Assembly (NCBI GenBank): GCA_905339165.1
Contig: CAJPFH010000056.1
Location: forward strand, 1-35,208
DNA length: 35,208 bases
Direction of reading: 5' to 3'
Source of the DNA: Flavobacteriales bacterium
GTDB taxonomy: Bacteria > Bacteroidota > Bacteroidia > Flavobacteriales_E > Vicingaceae
Below are positions 1 through 7,392 of the stretch, piece after piece. How positions within the stretch are numbered: the first letter of the stretch is position 1; each line of letters begins with the position of its first letter. The notes below the pieces were generated by a model. The model was not told the origin of the DNA. It searched no databases and saw only the letters and a list, made by a program, of their open reading frames with translations. Position numbers and translations under genes: made by a program.

Positions 1-204
1 ATCGCTCATTGCAAAACAAGTTTCCCAACCATTTGACATACCAGTGGTGTCTGCAACGGCTGTTCCAGAACTAAAGTCTAAGCCTGCACCATAGCCAAAA
101 TACCAGTGCATAGTGCGTTTAATATCGGGGTTTTGGGCAAACCCACTAACCGCCATTGTAGACAGCATTAATATGGTGAGGGATATTTTGGTTAGTTGTT
201 TCAA
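1..204 (-). CDS. N-terminus of a secreted protein, probably a large T9SS cargo (partial)
   Basis: Reading leftward from a TTG at 204-202, 68 codons stay open to the window edge. The first ~24 residues form a signal peptide (KQLTK basic start, hydrophobic SLTILMLSTMAVSGF core, cleavage after GFA). The mature start contains HWYFGYGAGLDF and a following SSGTAVADTTG. This WYFG-x-GAGLDF pattern is common just after the signal peptide of very large Bacteroidota surface proteins that end in a CHU_C/T9SS type B domain, so that is the likely identity. No in-frame ATG lies upstream before a stop; an internal ATG at codon 13 would destroy the basic n-region, so TTG is preferred. The C-terminal part is outside the window, so the sorting domain cannot be confirmed. 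Confidence 0.7.
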   Translation of the reverse strand, partial: MKQLTKISLTILMLSTMAVSGFAQNPDIKRTMHWYFGYGAGLDFSSGTAVADTTGMSNGWETCFAMSD

Positions 205-412
205 CAAAAAAAAATTAAAAAAACTTAAACTAAGGTAAACAAAAATAAAAGACTAAACAATATTATTTAGGAAACGGTAGCAAAATGGATTAAAAAAAAT
301 GCCCCCCTCTCAAGAAGGGAAAACAAAGGGTTAGCTTTGTAACTTTGTAGGGTAATGTTCATGGTGTGCAAATTAATAATAATTTTTTAGAGGAGCAAAT
401 TTTTTCTTGTTT

Positions 413-490
413 GTTATGGCGAGCAAAGCCATCTTTTTAATACGTGGTAAAAAGGAGTAGATTACTTCGGCATTGCATACCTCGTAATGA
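413..490. repeat. Palindromic intergenic repeat, family A
   Basis: The left arm at 413-434 reads GTTATGGCGAGCAAAGCCAT followed by CT. The right arm at 459-490 begins AGATTACTTCGGCATTGC and ends CTCGTAATGA. The arms are roughly reverse complements at their outer ends (ATGGCGAG against CTCGTAAT; CATCT against AGATTA). The left arm can itself fold (ATGGC with GCCAT) and is followed by five T. The layout resembles the widespread short repeats of the type CATTGCGAG...GAAGCAATCT seen between genes in Bacteroidota; that comparison is from memory. Confidence 0.55.
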
Positions 491-501
491 GGGAAAAAAC
501 G

Positions 502-620
502 GTCACTTCGAGTAGCGAGGAACGAGTGCATCGAGAAAAATAGTTTTTATCTCAATCCCTTTATCAGTTCTTGATACGGCTTTATTTTGTTGGCACTTCA
601 TTAAACCTACTCGAACGGAC
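502..620. repeat. Palindromic repeat, family B, copy 1 (119 bp)
   Basis: Left arm 502-536 starts GTCACTTCGAGTAGCGAGG and ends GCATCGAGAA; a spacer of about 30 bases follows; the right arm 568-620 starts TTCTTGATACGG and ends CTACTCGAACGGAC. The arms are imperfect inverted repeats. The right arm has some 23 extra bases in its middle compared with copy 2. Confidence 0.85.
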
Positions 621-634
621 AAGGAGCAAAAACT

Positions 635-730
635 GTCACTTCGAGTGGCGAGGAACGAGTGTATCGAGAAGAACAGTTTTTGTCTCAATTCCTTTACCTG
701 TTCTCGATACGCTCCGCTACTCGAACGGAC
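635..730. repeat. Palindromic repeat, family B, copy 2 (96 bp)
   Basis: Left arm 635-670 starts GTCACTTCGAGTGGCGAGG and ends GTATCGAGAA; spacer 671-700; right arm 701-730 starts TTCTCGATACGCTCCGC and ends CTCGAACGGAC. It lies in the same direction as copy 1, 14 bases after it. The spacers of the two copies agree at about 24 of 30 positions, so the whole element was duplicated, not only the arms. A third left arm is at 35169-35208. Confidence 0.88.
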
Positions 731-818
731 AAAAAAAACGAAACACTCTACTACGGTAAAAAGGTAGAACAAGAATAGTTGGGTAGATTCTGTTGTTGAG
801 TATTCAACTCTTAGGTAT

Positions 819-826
819 TAGTTTTG
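819..826 (+). promoter_or_regulatory. Bacteroidota -7 promoter element for the 81-aa gene
   Basis: TAGTTTTG matches the TAnnTTTG -7 consensus exactly. A TTG at 796-798 lies 20 bases upstream, fitting the -33 element. The start codon at 860 is 33 bases downstream. Confidence 0.6.
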
Positions 827-859
827 CAAACTTCAACAGATTTTAAGTAATAGCAAGTA

Positions 860-1105
860 ATGGCATCTTTTCCGCAATACCGAAAGTACAAAAACAATAA
901 AAGTTATTTTAAAATATTATCGGAGCAGGAGTTTTATGAAATTCAGTTGCAGAGGAATCAAAAAAACATTTACCATGTAAAAGTTAAAATTTTACCGGAT
1001 AGAAATTATTTACAGGATATGCTTCACAATTATACAGAATACTGGGATAAATGCGATAAAAATGAAATTGAATTCATTGAAACGCATTTAAAAACAAATA
1101 GTTAA
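860..1105 (+). CDS. Small hypothetical protein, 81 aa
   Basis: I do not recognise a family. The product is 81 residues, rich in Lys, Asn, Tyr and Glu, with no signal peptide or membrane segment, so it is probably cytoplasmic. A run of aromatic and charged residues (YFKILSEQEFYEIQLQRNQ) precedes a predicted beta stretch (YHVKVKIL) and an acidic C-terminal helix. Support for a real gene: a good promoter (819-826 with TTG at 796-798), a codon pattern like its neighbours, and a position just before rpmG on the same strand. In many Bacteroidota the gene before rpmG is rpmB (L28), but this protein does not look like L28. A separate promoter before rpmG means it need not be in that operon. Confidence 0.6.
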   Translation: MASFPQYRKYKNNKSYFKILSEQEFYEIQLQRNQKNIYHVKVKILPDRNYLQDMLHNYTEYWDKCDKNEIEFIETHLKTNS

Positions 1106-1158
1106 AAGCAGAAAACAACAAAAAAATAAAATCATTTTAATTCATTCAATAAAAATAG

Positions 1159-1166
1159 TACATTTG
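1159..1166 (+). promoter_or_regulatory. Bacteroidota -7 promoter element for rpmG
   Basis: TACATTTG is an exact TAnnTTTG match 20 bases before the rpmG ATG. No clear -33 TTTG is visible. Confidence 0.6.
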
Positions 1167-1186
1167 CCGTCCCAAAAAAAGTAAAA

Positions 1187-1369
1187 ATGGCAAAGAGAGG
1201 TAACAGAATACAGGTTATTTTAGAATGTACCGAACACAAAGACAGTGGAAAACCAGGTACAAGCCGGTATATTACAACCAAAAACCGCAAAAACACTCCC
1301 GACAGGTTGGAACTAAAAAAGTATAATCCAATCCTTAAGAAAGTAACCGTTCACAGAGAAATTAAATAA
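1187..1369 (+). CDS. rpmG: 50S ribosomal protein L33
   Basis: A 60-residue basic protein of the normal length for Bacteroidota L33. Diagnostic stretches are [15 protein letters not shown] near the N-terminus, then [20 protein letters not shown] and the C-terminal [15 protein letters not shown]33 sits near the E site of the large subunit. Only one Cys is seen (in LECTEH), so this is the zinc-free form rather than the CxxC form. DUF4295 follows after 8 bases, so they are co-transcribed, with a terminator after DUF4295. The leader is A-rich (AAAAAAAGTAAAA) with no Shine-Dalgarno, which is normal in this phylum. Confidence 0.95.
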   Translation: MAKRGNRIQVILECTEHKDSGKPGTSRYITTKNRKNTPDRLELKKYNPILKKVTVHREIK

Positions 1370-1377
1370 AATAAAAA

Positions 1378-1533
1378 ATGGCAAAGAAAGTAGTAGCAAC
1401 CTTAAAAAAGGGCGATGGAAAAAGTGTTACCAAAGTAATTAAAATGGTACGCTCGCCTAAAACAGGAGCCTATACCTTTAAAGAGGAGATAGTGCCCAAC
1501 GAATTGGTAAAAGAATTTTTAGCAAAAAAATAA
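1378..1533 (+). CDS. DUF4295 family small protein, 51 aa
   Basis: A 51-residue, Lys-rich protein (MAKKVVATLKKGDGKSVTKV at the start, then KMVRSPKTGAYTFKEEIVP and a basic tail). It fits the DUF4295 family of about 50 residues, which is found in Bacteroidota between L33 and FtsY. The function is not established; size, charge and constant linkage to L33 suggest a ribosome-associated role (inference). It begins 8 bases after rpmG and ends in TAA at 1531-1533, before a terminator. Confidence 0.85.
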   Translation: MAKKVVATLKKGDGKSVTKVIKMVRSPKTGAYTFKEEIVPNELVKEFLAKK

Positions 1534-1554
1534 TCCGTGCTTACGGAATGTATT

Positions 1555-1589
1555 AAAGCTTCTCGTATTGGAGAGGCTTTTTTTATTTA
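1555..1589 (+). terminator. Intrinsic terminator after rpmG-DUF4295
   Basis: AAAGCTTCTC (1555-1564) pairs with GAGAGGCTTT (1571-1580) around a six-base loop, with one G-T pair. The T-run 1578-1584 follows. A smaller hairpin, TCCGT-GCTT-ACGGA, sits at 1534-1547. The ftsY start is only a few bases downstream, so ftsY is either reached by read-through or started within this hairpin region. Confidence 0.7.
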
Positions 1590-1596
1590 ATAAAGA

Positions 1597-2547
1597 ATGT
1601 CGTTTTTTAGTTTTTTCAGCAAATCTAACAAAGAGAGTTTAGAGAAAGGGCTTCATAAAACCAAAGAAGGTTTAATGAGTAAATTAGCCCGTGCCATTGC
1701 AGGCAAAAGTGCCATAGATGATGAGGTGTTGGATCGTTTAGAAGAAAGCCTTATTTCGGCCGATGTAAGCGTAGAAACTACCCTGAAAATTATTGATAAA
1801 ATACAAAAAAGGGTTGCCAAAGAAAAGTATGTTAATGCATCCGAATTGCACACTGTTTTAAAAGACGAAATAATCTCTCTGCTATCGGAAAACAAAAGTG
1901 TAAGCGGTAGTTTATTACAAGATAACTTTCCAAAACCATATGTTATAATGGTAGTAGGAGTAAATGGTGTAGGTAAAACCACAACCATCGGAAAATTGGC
2001 CTACCAATTTAAAAATCAAAATCAAAAAGTGCTTTTAGGTGCCGCAGATACTTTCAGAGCAGCCGCAGTAGATCAGTTGAAAATATGGTCGGAAAGGGTG
2101 GGAGTCCCTATCGTATCTCAGGGCATGGGAGCCGATCCCGCATCGGTAGCATACGATACGCTTAACTCGGCAAAAGCACAGGGAGCCGATGTGGTAATAA
2201 TAGACACTGCCGGAAGGTTGCACAATAAAGTAAACCTAATGAACGAACTTACCAAAATCAAAAACGTAATGAAAAAGGTGTATTCCGATGCACCTCATGA
2301 AGTGCTTTTGGTATTAGATGCATCTACAGGACAAAATGCCTTGGAGCAGGCCAAGCACTTTACTGCAGCCACCGAGGTAAATGCCTTAGCACTTACTAAA
2401 TTAGACGGAACTGCCAAAGGTGGAATAGTGCTGAGTATTGCCGAGCAGTTTAAAGTTCCTGTAAAATACATTGGCGTAGGAGAAAAAATGGAAGATTTAC
2501 AACTGTTTAATAGCGATGAGTTTGTTGATAGTTTATTCAAAAAATAA
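1597..2547 (+). CDS. ftsY: Signal recognition particle receptor FtsY
   Basis: SRP-receptor GTPase that docks ribosome-SRP complexes at the inner membrane for co-translational insertion. It has 316 residues and lacks the long acidic A domain of E. coli FtsY; such short forms are usual in this phylum. A short hydrophobic/aromatic N-terminus (MSFFSFFSKS) may help membrane contact. The helical N domain covers about residues 10-100. The G domain shows GVNGVGKTTT (121-130, P-loop), DTFRAAA (151-157), DTAGR (203-207), TKLDGTAKGG (267-276) and GVGEKMEDL (293-301). All GTPase motifs are intact. It lies downstream of rpmG-DUF4295, the usual arrangement, and is followed by a separate promoter for the next gene. 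Confidence 0.97.
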   Translation: MSFFSFFSKSNKESLEKGLHKTKEGLMSKLARAIAGKSAIDDEVLDRLEESLISADVSVETTLKIIDKIQKRVAKEKYVNASELHTVLKDEIISLLSENKSVSGSLLQDNFPKPYVIMVVGVNGVGKTTTIGKLAYQFKNQNQKVLLGAADTFRAAAVDQLKIWSERVGVPIVSQGMGADPASVAYDTLNSAKAQGADVVIIDTAGRLHNKVNLMNELTKIKNVMKKVYSDAPHEVLLVLDASTGQNALEQAKHFTAATEVNALALTKLDGTAKGGIVLSIAEQFKVPVKYIGVGEKMEDLQLFNSDEFVDSLFKK

Positions 2548-2580
2548 CCCCAATTTCTAAAATTGTTTAACTTTCCGCAT

Positions 2581-2588
2581 TATTTTTG
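2581..2588 (+). promoter_or_regulatory. Bacteroidota -7 promoter element for the 594-aa T9SS cargo
   Basis: TATTTTTG matches TAnnTTTG and lies 23 bases before the ATG at 2612. A TTG at 2563-2565 is present, but its 15-base spacing is shorter than usual. Confidence 0.5.
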
Positions 2589-2611
2589 GAAAAACAAATA
2601 CCGATTATACT

Positions 2612-4396
2612 ATGAAAAAAAAAGTATTCCTTCTGTTCTTAACGGCACTATCTAGCTCTGTATTCGCCACTCTATCTACACCACAACTTTCCTTGCCTGC
2701 CGATGGTGCCACTGTAATTATGCCTAATGCCTTTTTAAAATGGGAACCGGTTACCAATGCAACATATTACAGAATACAAGTAGATACCAATGCGAATTTT
2801 ACTAATCCGAAAAGTTTTATTTCTATTCCCACCGGGTTTTATTGTGCTAACTTATTATTTGGAACAGATTATTATTGGAGAATTAAAGCCAAAAGTCCTA
2901 GCGATTCTTCCGTTTGGTCTAACGCGTTTTTATTCACTACATTTTATAACGAGTTTACGCTGAACACCCCTAAAATGGTAAATGCAAAAGCTACTTTTAC
3001 AGTTAGTGCCAATGCCGATATAACTAGTGATGTGCTCACTATTAACGGAGTAAATCTAACCGAAGGGCTGCATTTTATAGCAGGAGGTTCTGCAAATGCC
3101 ACAGCCACAAATATTGCCAATGCCATTAATATTCATGTAAGTTTAATAGGGGTGGTAGCAGCAACCACTTCTAACAACAAAGTAGATGTTTGGGCGGTGG
3201 CAAACGGCACTTTTGGAAATGGTATTCCGGTTTCTTTTACCGCAGGAGGAGCTGCAGGAGGTTCTTGGAATGGAGCCTCTTTAACAAACGGTAGTTTTGG
3301 AATAGATGCCGTTAAAGGGAATCTAACATGGAACGCTATTACCGGTGTAAATTCATATCAATACGAAATAGATATTACCCCATTATTCAACTCTCCAAAC
3401 AACAAAAAAGGAATAGTGCCCTTCGGAACCAACTTGGCCGAAGTTGATCAGTTGTTTTTTGATACCTATTATTATTGGAGATTAAGAGCCATTCACTCAC
3501 AAGATACCAGCGGATGGTCGGCCTACTTAACTTTTAAAACTCCTGCAGAAATAGTACATCTTTCACCGGCTCCTTCCTTTACCGGAGCAATGGCTAATCA
3601 ACAAATGAAATGGAATTTAATGACCGGTGTGCAGGAATATGACGTGCAATACGATACCACATCTAATTTTAATTCTACCGAGCTAAAAACAATCTACAAT
3701 GTTTTTAGTCCGCTTAATTATGCAAATGCCATTAAACTGCATTTTAATCAAAAATATTACTGGAGAGTAAGAGGTGTTCATGATTTTGATGTTTCCGGAT
3801 GGTCCACCTCGTGGAATTATACCACCATTAATCAAATTCCATTGTACCAACCGGCTAATACTTCTTCAACTTCTTCGCCTATTCCAACTTTTGTTTGGAA
3901 AAATGTAACCGGCATAACAAAATATGAATTGCAATTAGATGTAAACAGCAACTTTACAAACCCCACCACTTATGTGGTAAATCAAAACGGATCTGATTCT
4001 GCTTATACATTGCAAAATGCATTGGTTATGAATCAAATTTATTTTTGGAGGGTAAGAGCCATGCACTCAAACGATACCTCCTCATGGTCTGCTCCGTTTT
4101 CTTTTACTGCCTCAAATACTTCGGTTGCTGAAGCCATTTCAAAAGCTTCTATCAATGTTTTTCCTAACCCAGCCAAAGAGGTTGTAAATATTAGTGTGTC
4201 AAATATGTCCTCCTCTTCTGTAAATGTAATTTTAATTGATATGCTTGGAAAAACAGTATTTGAAAGCATTTACTCCATTAATGCCTCTACTCAAAACATC
4301 AGTATAGATTTAAACAAAGTGAATCAAGGCATCTATTTTATTCACGTAATATCCGGAAACGAAAAACTTACAAAACGAATCGTGGTAAACAAATAA
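2612..4396 (+). CDS. Secreted fibronectin-III-like repeat protein with T9SS type A sorting domain
   Basis: 594 residues. Residues 1-19 are a signal peptide. Four fibronectin-III-like repeats end in the recurring motif YYWR-(I/L/V)-(K/R) followed by ...S-W-S (around 87-103, 287-303, 381-398 and 476-493). Residues 505-594 form a T9SS type A C-terminal domain (INVFPNPAKEVVNISV, then LIDMLGKTVF, GIYFIHV, KLTKRIVVNK), which directs export across the outer membrane and is usually cleaved. Repeat 2 is split: FTLNTPKMVNA at 115-125 and GNLTWNAITGV at 236-246 look like the two ends of one repeat, with about 105 residues between them. That insert (VLTINGVNLTEGLHFIAGGS..., then a TFGNGIPVSF stretch) recalls beta-rich modules of phage tail and adhesin proteins. 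No enzyme motif is present; an adhesive or cell-surface role is inferred. Confidence 0.85.
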   Translation: MKKKVFLLFLTALSSSVFATLSTPQLSLPADGATVIMPNAFLKWEPVTNATYYRIQVDTNANFTNPKSFISIPTGFYCANLLFGTDYYWRIKAKSPSDSSVWSNAFLFTTFYNEFTLNTPKMVNAKATFTVSANADITSDVLTINGVNLTEGLHFIAGGSANATATNIANAINIHVSLIGVVAATTSNNKVDVWAVANGTFGNGIPVSFTAGGAAGGSWNGASLTNGSFGIDAVKGNLTWNAITGVNSYQYEIDITPLFNSPNNKKGIVPFGTNLAEVDQLFFDTYYYWRLRAIHSQDTSGWSAYLTFKTPAEIVHLSPAPSFTGAMANQQMKWNLMTGVQEYDVQYDTTSNFNSTELKTIYNVFSPLNYANAIKLHFNQKYYWRVRGVHDFDVSGWSTSWNYTTINQIPLYQPANTSSTSSPIPTFVWKNVTGITKYELQLDVNSNFTNPTTYVVNQNGSDSAYTLQNALVMNQIYFWRVRAMHSNDTSSWSAPFSFTASNTSVAEAISKASINVFPNPAKEVVNISVSNMSSSSVNVILIDMLGKTVFESIYSINASTQNISIDLNKVNQGIYFIHVISGNEKLTKRIVVNK

Positions 4397-4414
4397 TTTT
4401 TTGTTGTTTTAAAC

Positions 4415-4450
4415 AAAACAAACTGCCGCCAAGTGCGGCAGTTTGTTTTT
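4415..4450 (+). terminator. Strong intrinsic terminator
   Basis: AAAACAAACTGCCGC (4415-4429) pairs perfectly over 15 bases with GCGGCAGTTTGTTTT (4435-4449) around a five-base loop, giving A-tract and T-tract flanks. It can work in both directions and ends the T9SS cargo transcript just before rimO. Confidence 0.9.
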
Positions 4451-4464
4451 AATGCGAATACTTA

Positions 4465-5775
4465 ATGCGAACAAAATCTATAAATAAAAAGAAGGTAAAT
4501 ATTATTACACTAGGGTGCTCTAAAAACGTCTTCGATTCAGAAGTGTTAATGGGACAATTGCATGCCAATCAGTTTGAAGTAAGCCATGAAAAAGAAAACA
4601 CAAATGCCGGTATTGTAATTATAAACACCTGCGGTTTCATAGATTCTGCCAAACAAGAATCGGTAAATACGATTTTGCAATTTGCCCAAGCCAGAAAAAA
4701 AGGCCAAATTGAAAAACTAATAGTTTCCGGTTGTTTATCCGAACGATACAAGACCGAATTAGAAAAAGAAATTCCGGAAGTAGATGCCTATTTCGGAACC
4801 AAAGAATTACCTCATTTGTTAAAAATACTAAATGCCGATTATAAACATGAATTAGTAGGCGAAAGGATACTTACTACACCTAAACATTACGCCTATTTTA
4901 AAATTGCTGAGGGTTGCGACAGGCCTTGCTCTTTTTGTGCTATTCCGCTGATGCGAGGAAAACACGTTTCATTTCCCATGCAGGAATTAATTACAAACGC
5001 CCAAAAACTTGCTGATAATGGAGTAAAGGAGTTAATATTAATTGCACAGGATTTAACCTACTACGGACTCGATTTATACAAAGAACGAAAACTTTCTGAA
5101 TTACTAAATCGGCTCTCCGATGTAAGTGGTATAGAATGGATACGTTTGCATTATGCCTATCCGAGCGGTTTTCCATTAGATGTAATAGAGGTAATGAAAC
5201 AAAAAAGCAACATCTGTAAATACCTGGATATTCCTCTGCAACATGCCTCGAATAAAATGCTGGAAGCTATGCGAAGAGGTACTACAAAAGAAAAAACTAC
5301 CGCCCTGATAAATGATATAAGAAATAAAATTCCAGAAATTGCGATACGAACTACGCTTATAACGGGGTATCCGGGCGAAACAGAAAAAGATTTCGAAGAG
5401 TTAAAAGATTTTGTATTAAAAATGCGATTCGACCGCTTAGGAGTTTTTCGCTATTCGCACGAGGAAAATACTTATGCTTATGCTTTTAAAGATGATATAC
5501 CCGAATCATTGAAAATAGCACGGGCAAACGAAATTATGCAATTACAGCAAGAAATATCCTTATCGCATAACCAAGAAAAAATAGGAAAAAAAATGAAAGT
5601 GTTTTTCGATAAAAAGGAAGGAAACCATTTTGTAGGTCGAACAGAGTACGACTCGCCCGATGTGGATAATGAAGTGCTTCTAGAAGCCCAAGAAGCCTAC
5701 GTAAGAATAGGTGATTTTGCTGAAGTGGAAATAACCGGAGCCAGTGAGTTTGATCTTTTTGCCAAATTGATTTAA
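4465..5775 (+). CDS. rimO: Ribosomal protein S12 methylthiotransferase RimO
   Basis: Radical-SAM enzyme that adds a methylthio group to a conserved aspartate of ribosomal protein S12. 436 residues, the usual length. The N-terminal methylthiotransferase domain has its three cluster-binding cysteines at C18 (TLGCSKN), C56 (NTCGF) and C90 (VSGCLSE). The radical-SAM CxxxCxxC is CDRPCSFC at 151-158 (C151, C155, C158), and the C-terminal ~65 residues form a TRAM domain. The VFDSEVLMGQL motif after C18 is typical of RimO rather than MiaB. bshC begins three bases after its stop, so they are co-transcribed. The start at 4465 gives a basic N-terminus matching relatives; the nearby ATG at 4452 is out of frame. 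Confidence 0.95.
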   Translation: MRTKSINKKKVNIITLGCSKNVFDSEVLMGQLHANQFEVSHEKENTNAGIVIINTCGFIDSAKQESVNTILQFAQARKKGQIEKLIVSGCLSERYKTELEKEIPEVDAYFGTKELPHLLKILNADYKHELVGERILTTPKHYAYFKIAEGCDRPCSFCAIPLMRGKHVSFPMQELITNAQKLADNGVKELILIAQDLTYYGLDLYKERKLSELLNRLSDVSGIEWIRLHYAYPSGFPLDVIEVMKQKSNICKYLDIPLQHASNKMLEAMRRGTTKEKTTALINDIRNKIPEIAIRTTLITGYPGETEKDFEELKDFVLKMRFDRLGVFRYSHEENTYAYAFKDDIPESLKIARANEIMQLQQEISLSHNQEKIGKKMKVFFDKKEGNHFVGRTEYDSPDVDNEVLLEAQEAYVRIGDFAEVEITGASEFDLFAKLI

Positions 5776-5778
5776 CCA

Positions 5779-7353
5779 ATGCAAATAGCAGAAATACCAT
5801 ACATACAAACATCCTTTTTACCTAAGTTGGTAAAAGATTATTTAGAAAATAAATTGCCAATTGAGTGGGGTAGCACCTATCCCGATTGGAAAGATTTTGA
5901 GAAAAAAATTGAACAAAGAAAATCATTTACACATCGTGAGCTTTTAGTACAAATGATAAATAAACAATATCACTCATTTGTCTTGCATAAAAAAGTAAAA
6001 CACAACATCAAATCTCTTCAGGAAAATACCACATTTACGATTACCACAGGGCATCAGTTGTGCCTGTTTTTGGGTCCACTTTATGTAGTTTATAAAATAT
6101 TGCATTGTATTAAATTAGCAAACGAGCTAAATAAAAAGTATAAGTCTTATCATTTTGTACCTGTATTTTGGATGGCTTCGGAAGACCACGATACACAAGA
6201 AATAAACCATGTTTTTGTGAAGGGTGAGATGATAAAATGGAATGTAAGCGAATCTATACCTGCCGGAAAACTTTCTACAGAAGGAATAGAAGTGGCTATA
6301 GAACAACTTCGTAAATCGCTTGGATTGCAACAACATTCAGAAACAATCATATCACTTTTTAAAGAAGCGTATTCGAATTATAAAAATTTAGCACAAGCAA
6401 CTCGTTACCTAATAAACGAACTTTTAGGTTCGTACGGAATAGTGGTTATAGATGGAGATGAAATAGAATTCAAAAAAATACTTAAACCTATTTTTAAAAA
6501 AGAAATAAACGAACAATGCATAGAAAAGAATGTGCAAAAGGCCATTCAACACATGCTTCCACATTCTTATAAAATTCAGGCCAATCCACGCAACTGTAAT
6601 ATTTTTTGGCTTCATGAAAATCAAAGAATTCGCATAGAAAAAGTAGAAGATAAATTTTATCTTTCCGGCACAAACCAAGCATTCACTAAAGAAGAAATAC
6701 TGAATAGAATAGACGAAACTCCGGAGAAATTCAGTCCCAATGTGTTGATGAGGCCTTTGTATCAGGAAACGGTGTTGCCCAATTTAGTAAATGTAGGAGG
6801 AGCTGCAGAAACGGCATATTGGTTAGAACTTACTGAGGTTTTTAAAGAACTGAATATTCCCTTTCCTCTGTTATTTTTAAGAGCATCCGTTATTCTAACA
6901 GACGAAAAAATTATGCAAAAAATAAAAAAAACAGAACTAAAAGTGGAAGATTTTTTTTCGGAAGAAAGCGGGCCGGAAAGAAGATATCTACAAAAAAATA
7001 ATTTAGTGTTTAAAACAGAGAACCCATTGTTAACAGCCTTTTTAGAAGAGTTACAGCAAAATATTGTACATATCGATGCATCGTTAGAAACAAGTGCAAA
7101 AGCAACGGCCCAAAAAATAAAAAACGAGTTGGAACAATTGGAAAAGAAAGTACAGCGTGCTATAAAACTTAAAAACGAAGTACAACTCGAGCAGATCAAA
7201 AAATGCAAAGAGAAATTTTTCCCACAAAATAAAATGCAGGAACGTACCGTAAATTTTTCTGAGTATTTTGTAAACACCCCTCATTTTATAGATTGCATTT
7301 ACGAAGCGATAGATGTTAGCGGGAAAAATATTGCAGTACTTAAATGTTTATAA
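5779..7353 (+). CDS. bshC: Bacillithiol biosynthesis cysteine-adding enzyme BshC
   Basis: Proposed last enzyme of bacillithiol synthesis, which joins cysteine to glucosaminyl-malate. 524 residues, the family length. Conserved stretches are TTGHQLCLFLGPLYVVYKI (about residues 92-110), PVFWMASEDHDTQEINHV (about 128-145), and NVLMRPLYQETVLPNLVNVG (about 319-338). A long charged coiled coil (about 430-490) near the C-terminus is also typical of BshC. It starts three bases after rimO, with no room for a promoter. Its presence implies bacillithiol as a low-molecular-weight thiol, provided bshA and bshB exist elsewhere; neither is in this window. Confidence 0.93.
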   Translation: MQIAEIPYIQTSFLPKLVKDYLENKLPIEWGSTYPDWKDFEKKIEQRKSFTHRELLVQMINKQYHSFVLHKKVKHNIKSLQENTTFTITTGHQLCLFLGPLYVVYKILHCIKLANELNKKYKSYHFVPVFWMASEDHDTQEINHVFVKGEMIKWNVSESIPAGKLSTEGIEVAIEQLRKSLGLQQHSETIISLFKEAYSNYKNLAQATRYLINELLGSYGIVVIDGDEIEFKKILKPIFKKEINEQCIEKNVQKAIQHMLPHSYKIQANPRNCNIFWLHENQRIRIEKVEDKFYLSGTNQAFTKEEILNRIDETPEKFSPNVLMRPLYQETVLPNLVNVGGAAETAYWLELTEVFKELNIPFPLLFLRASVILTDEKIMQKIKKTELKVEDFFSEESGPERRYLQKNNLVFKTENPLLTAFLEELQQNIVHIDASLETSAKATAQKIKNELEQLEKKVQRAIKLKNEVQLEQIKKCKEKFFPQNKMQERTVNFSEYFVNTPHFIDCIYEAIDVSGKNIAVLKCL

Positions 7354-7381
7354 ATTGCTAAGTTTTATTTATTATCCTTGT

Positions 7382-7389
7382 TATCTTTG
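7382..7389 (+). promoter_or_regulatory. Possible Bacteroidota -7 promoter element for guaA
   Basis: TATCTTTG is an exact TAnnTTTG match, but it ends only three bases before the ATG at 7393. Transcription would then begin at or within the first codons. A possible -33 TTG (7355-7357) is 24 bases upstream, slightly far. Confidence 0.45.
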
Positions 7390-7392
7390 CCC

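Larger units (their letters stand above)
205..859. other. Gene-free region with palindromic repeats
   Basis: About 650 bases without a convincing gene. It contains two kinds of imperfect palindromic repeat (413-490 and 502-730) and, at its right end, a promoter for the 81-residue gene. Open frames over the repeats have no family resemblance and simply follow the repeat arms. The 205-412 part is A/T-rich spacer, in which I see nothing else. Confidence 0.7.

Noticed and set aside
413-450. ATGGC...GCCATCTTTTT as a stand-alone terminator
   Set aside because: No gene on the plus strand ends upstream of it in this window, and it matches the left arm of a longer palindromic repeat.
503-772. Open frames over the palindromic repeats (89 codons minus, 62 codons plus at 571-759)
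   Set aside because: They run through the repeat arms on both strands, resemble no family, have no promoter and would simply reflect stop-poor palindromes.
2035-2223. Antisense frames within ftsY, bshC, argS, the PKD genes and others
   Set aside because: No signal peptides that make sense, no family resemblance, and each lies wholly opposite a well-supported gene.
7378-7392. TTG at 7378 as guaA start
   Set aside because: It adds MLSLP, absent from relatives, and overlaps the TATCTTTG promoter element; ATG at 7393 gives the canonical MQE-x-VLILDFG start.
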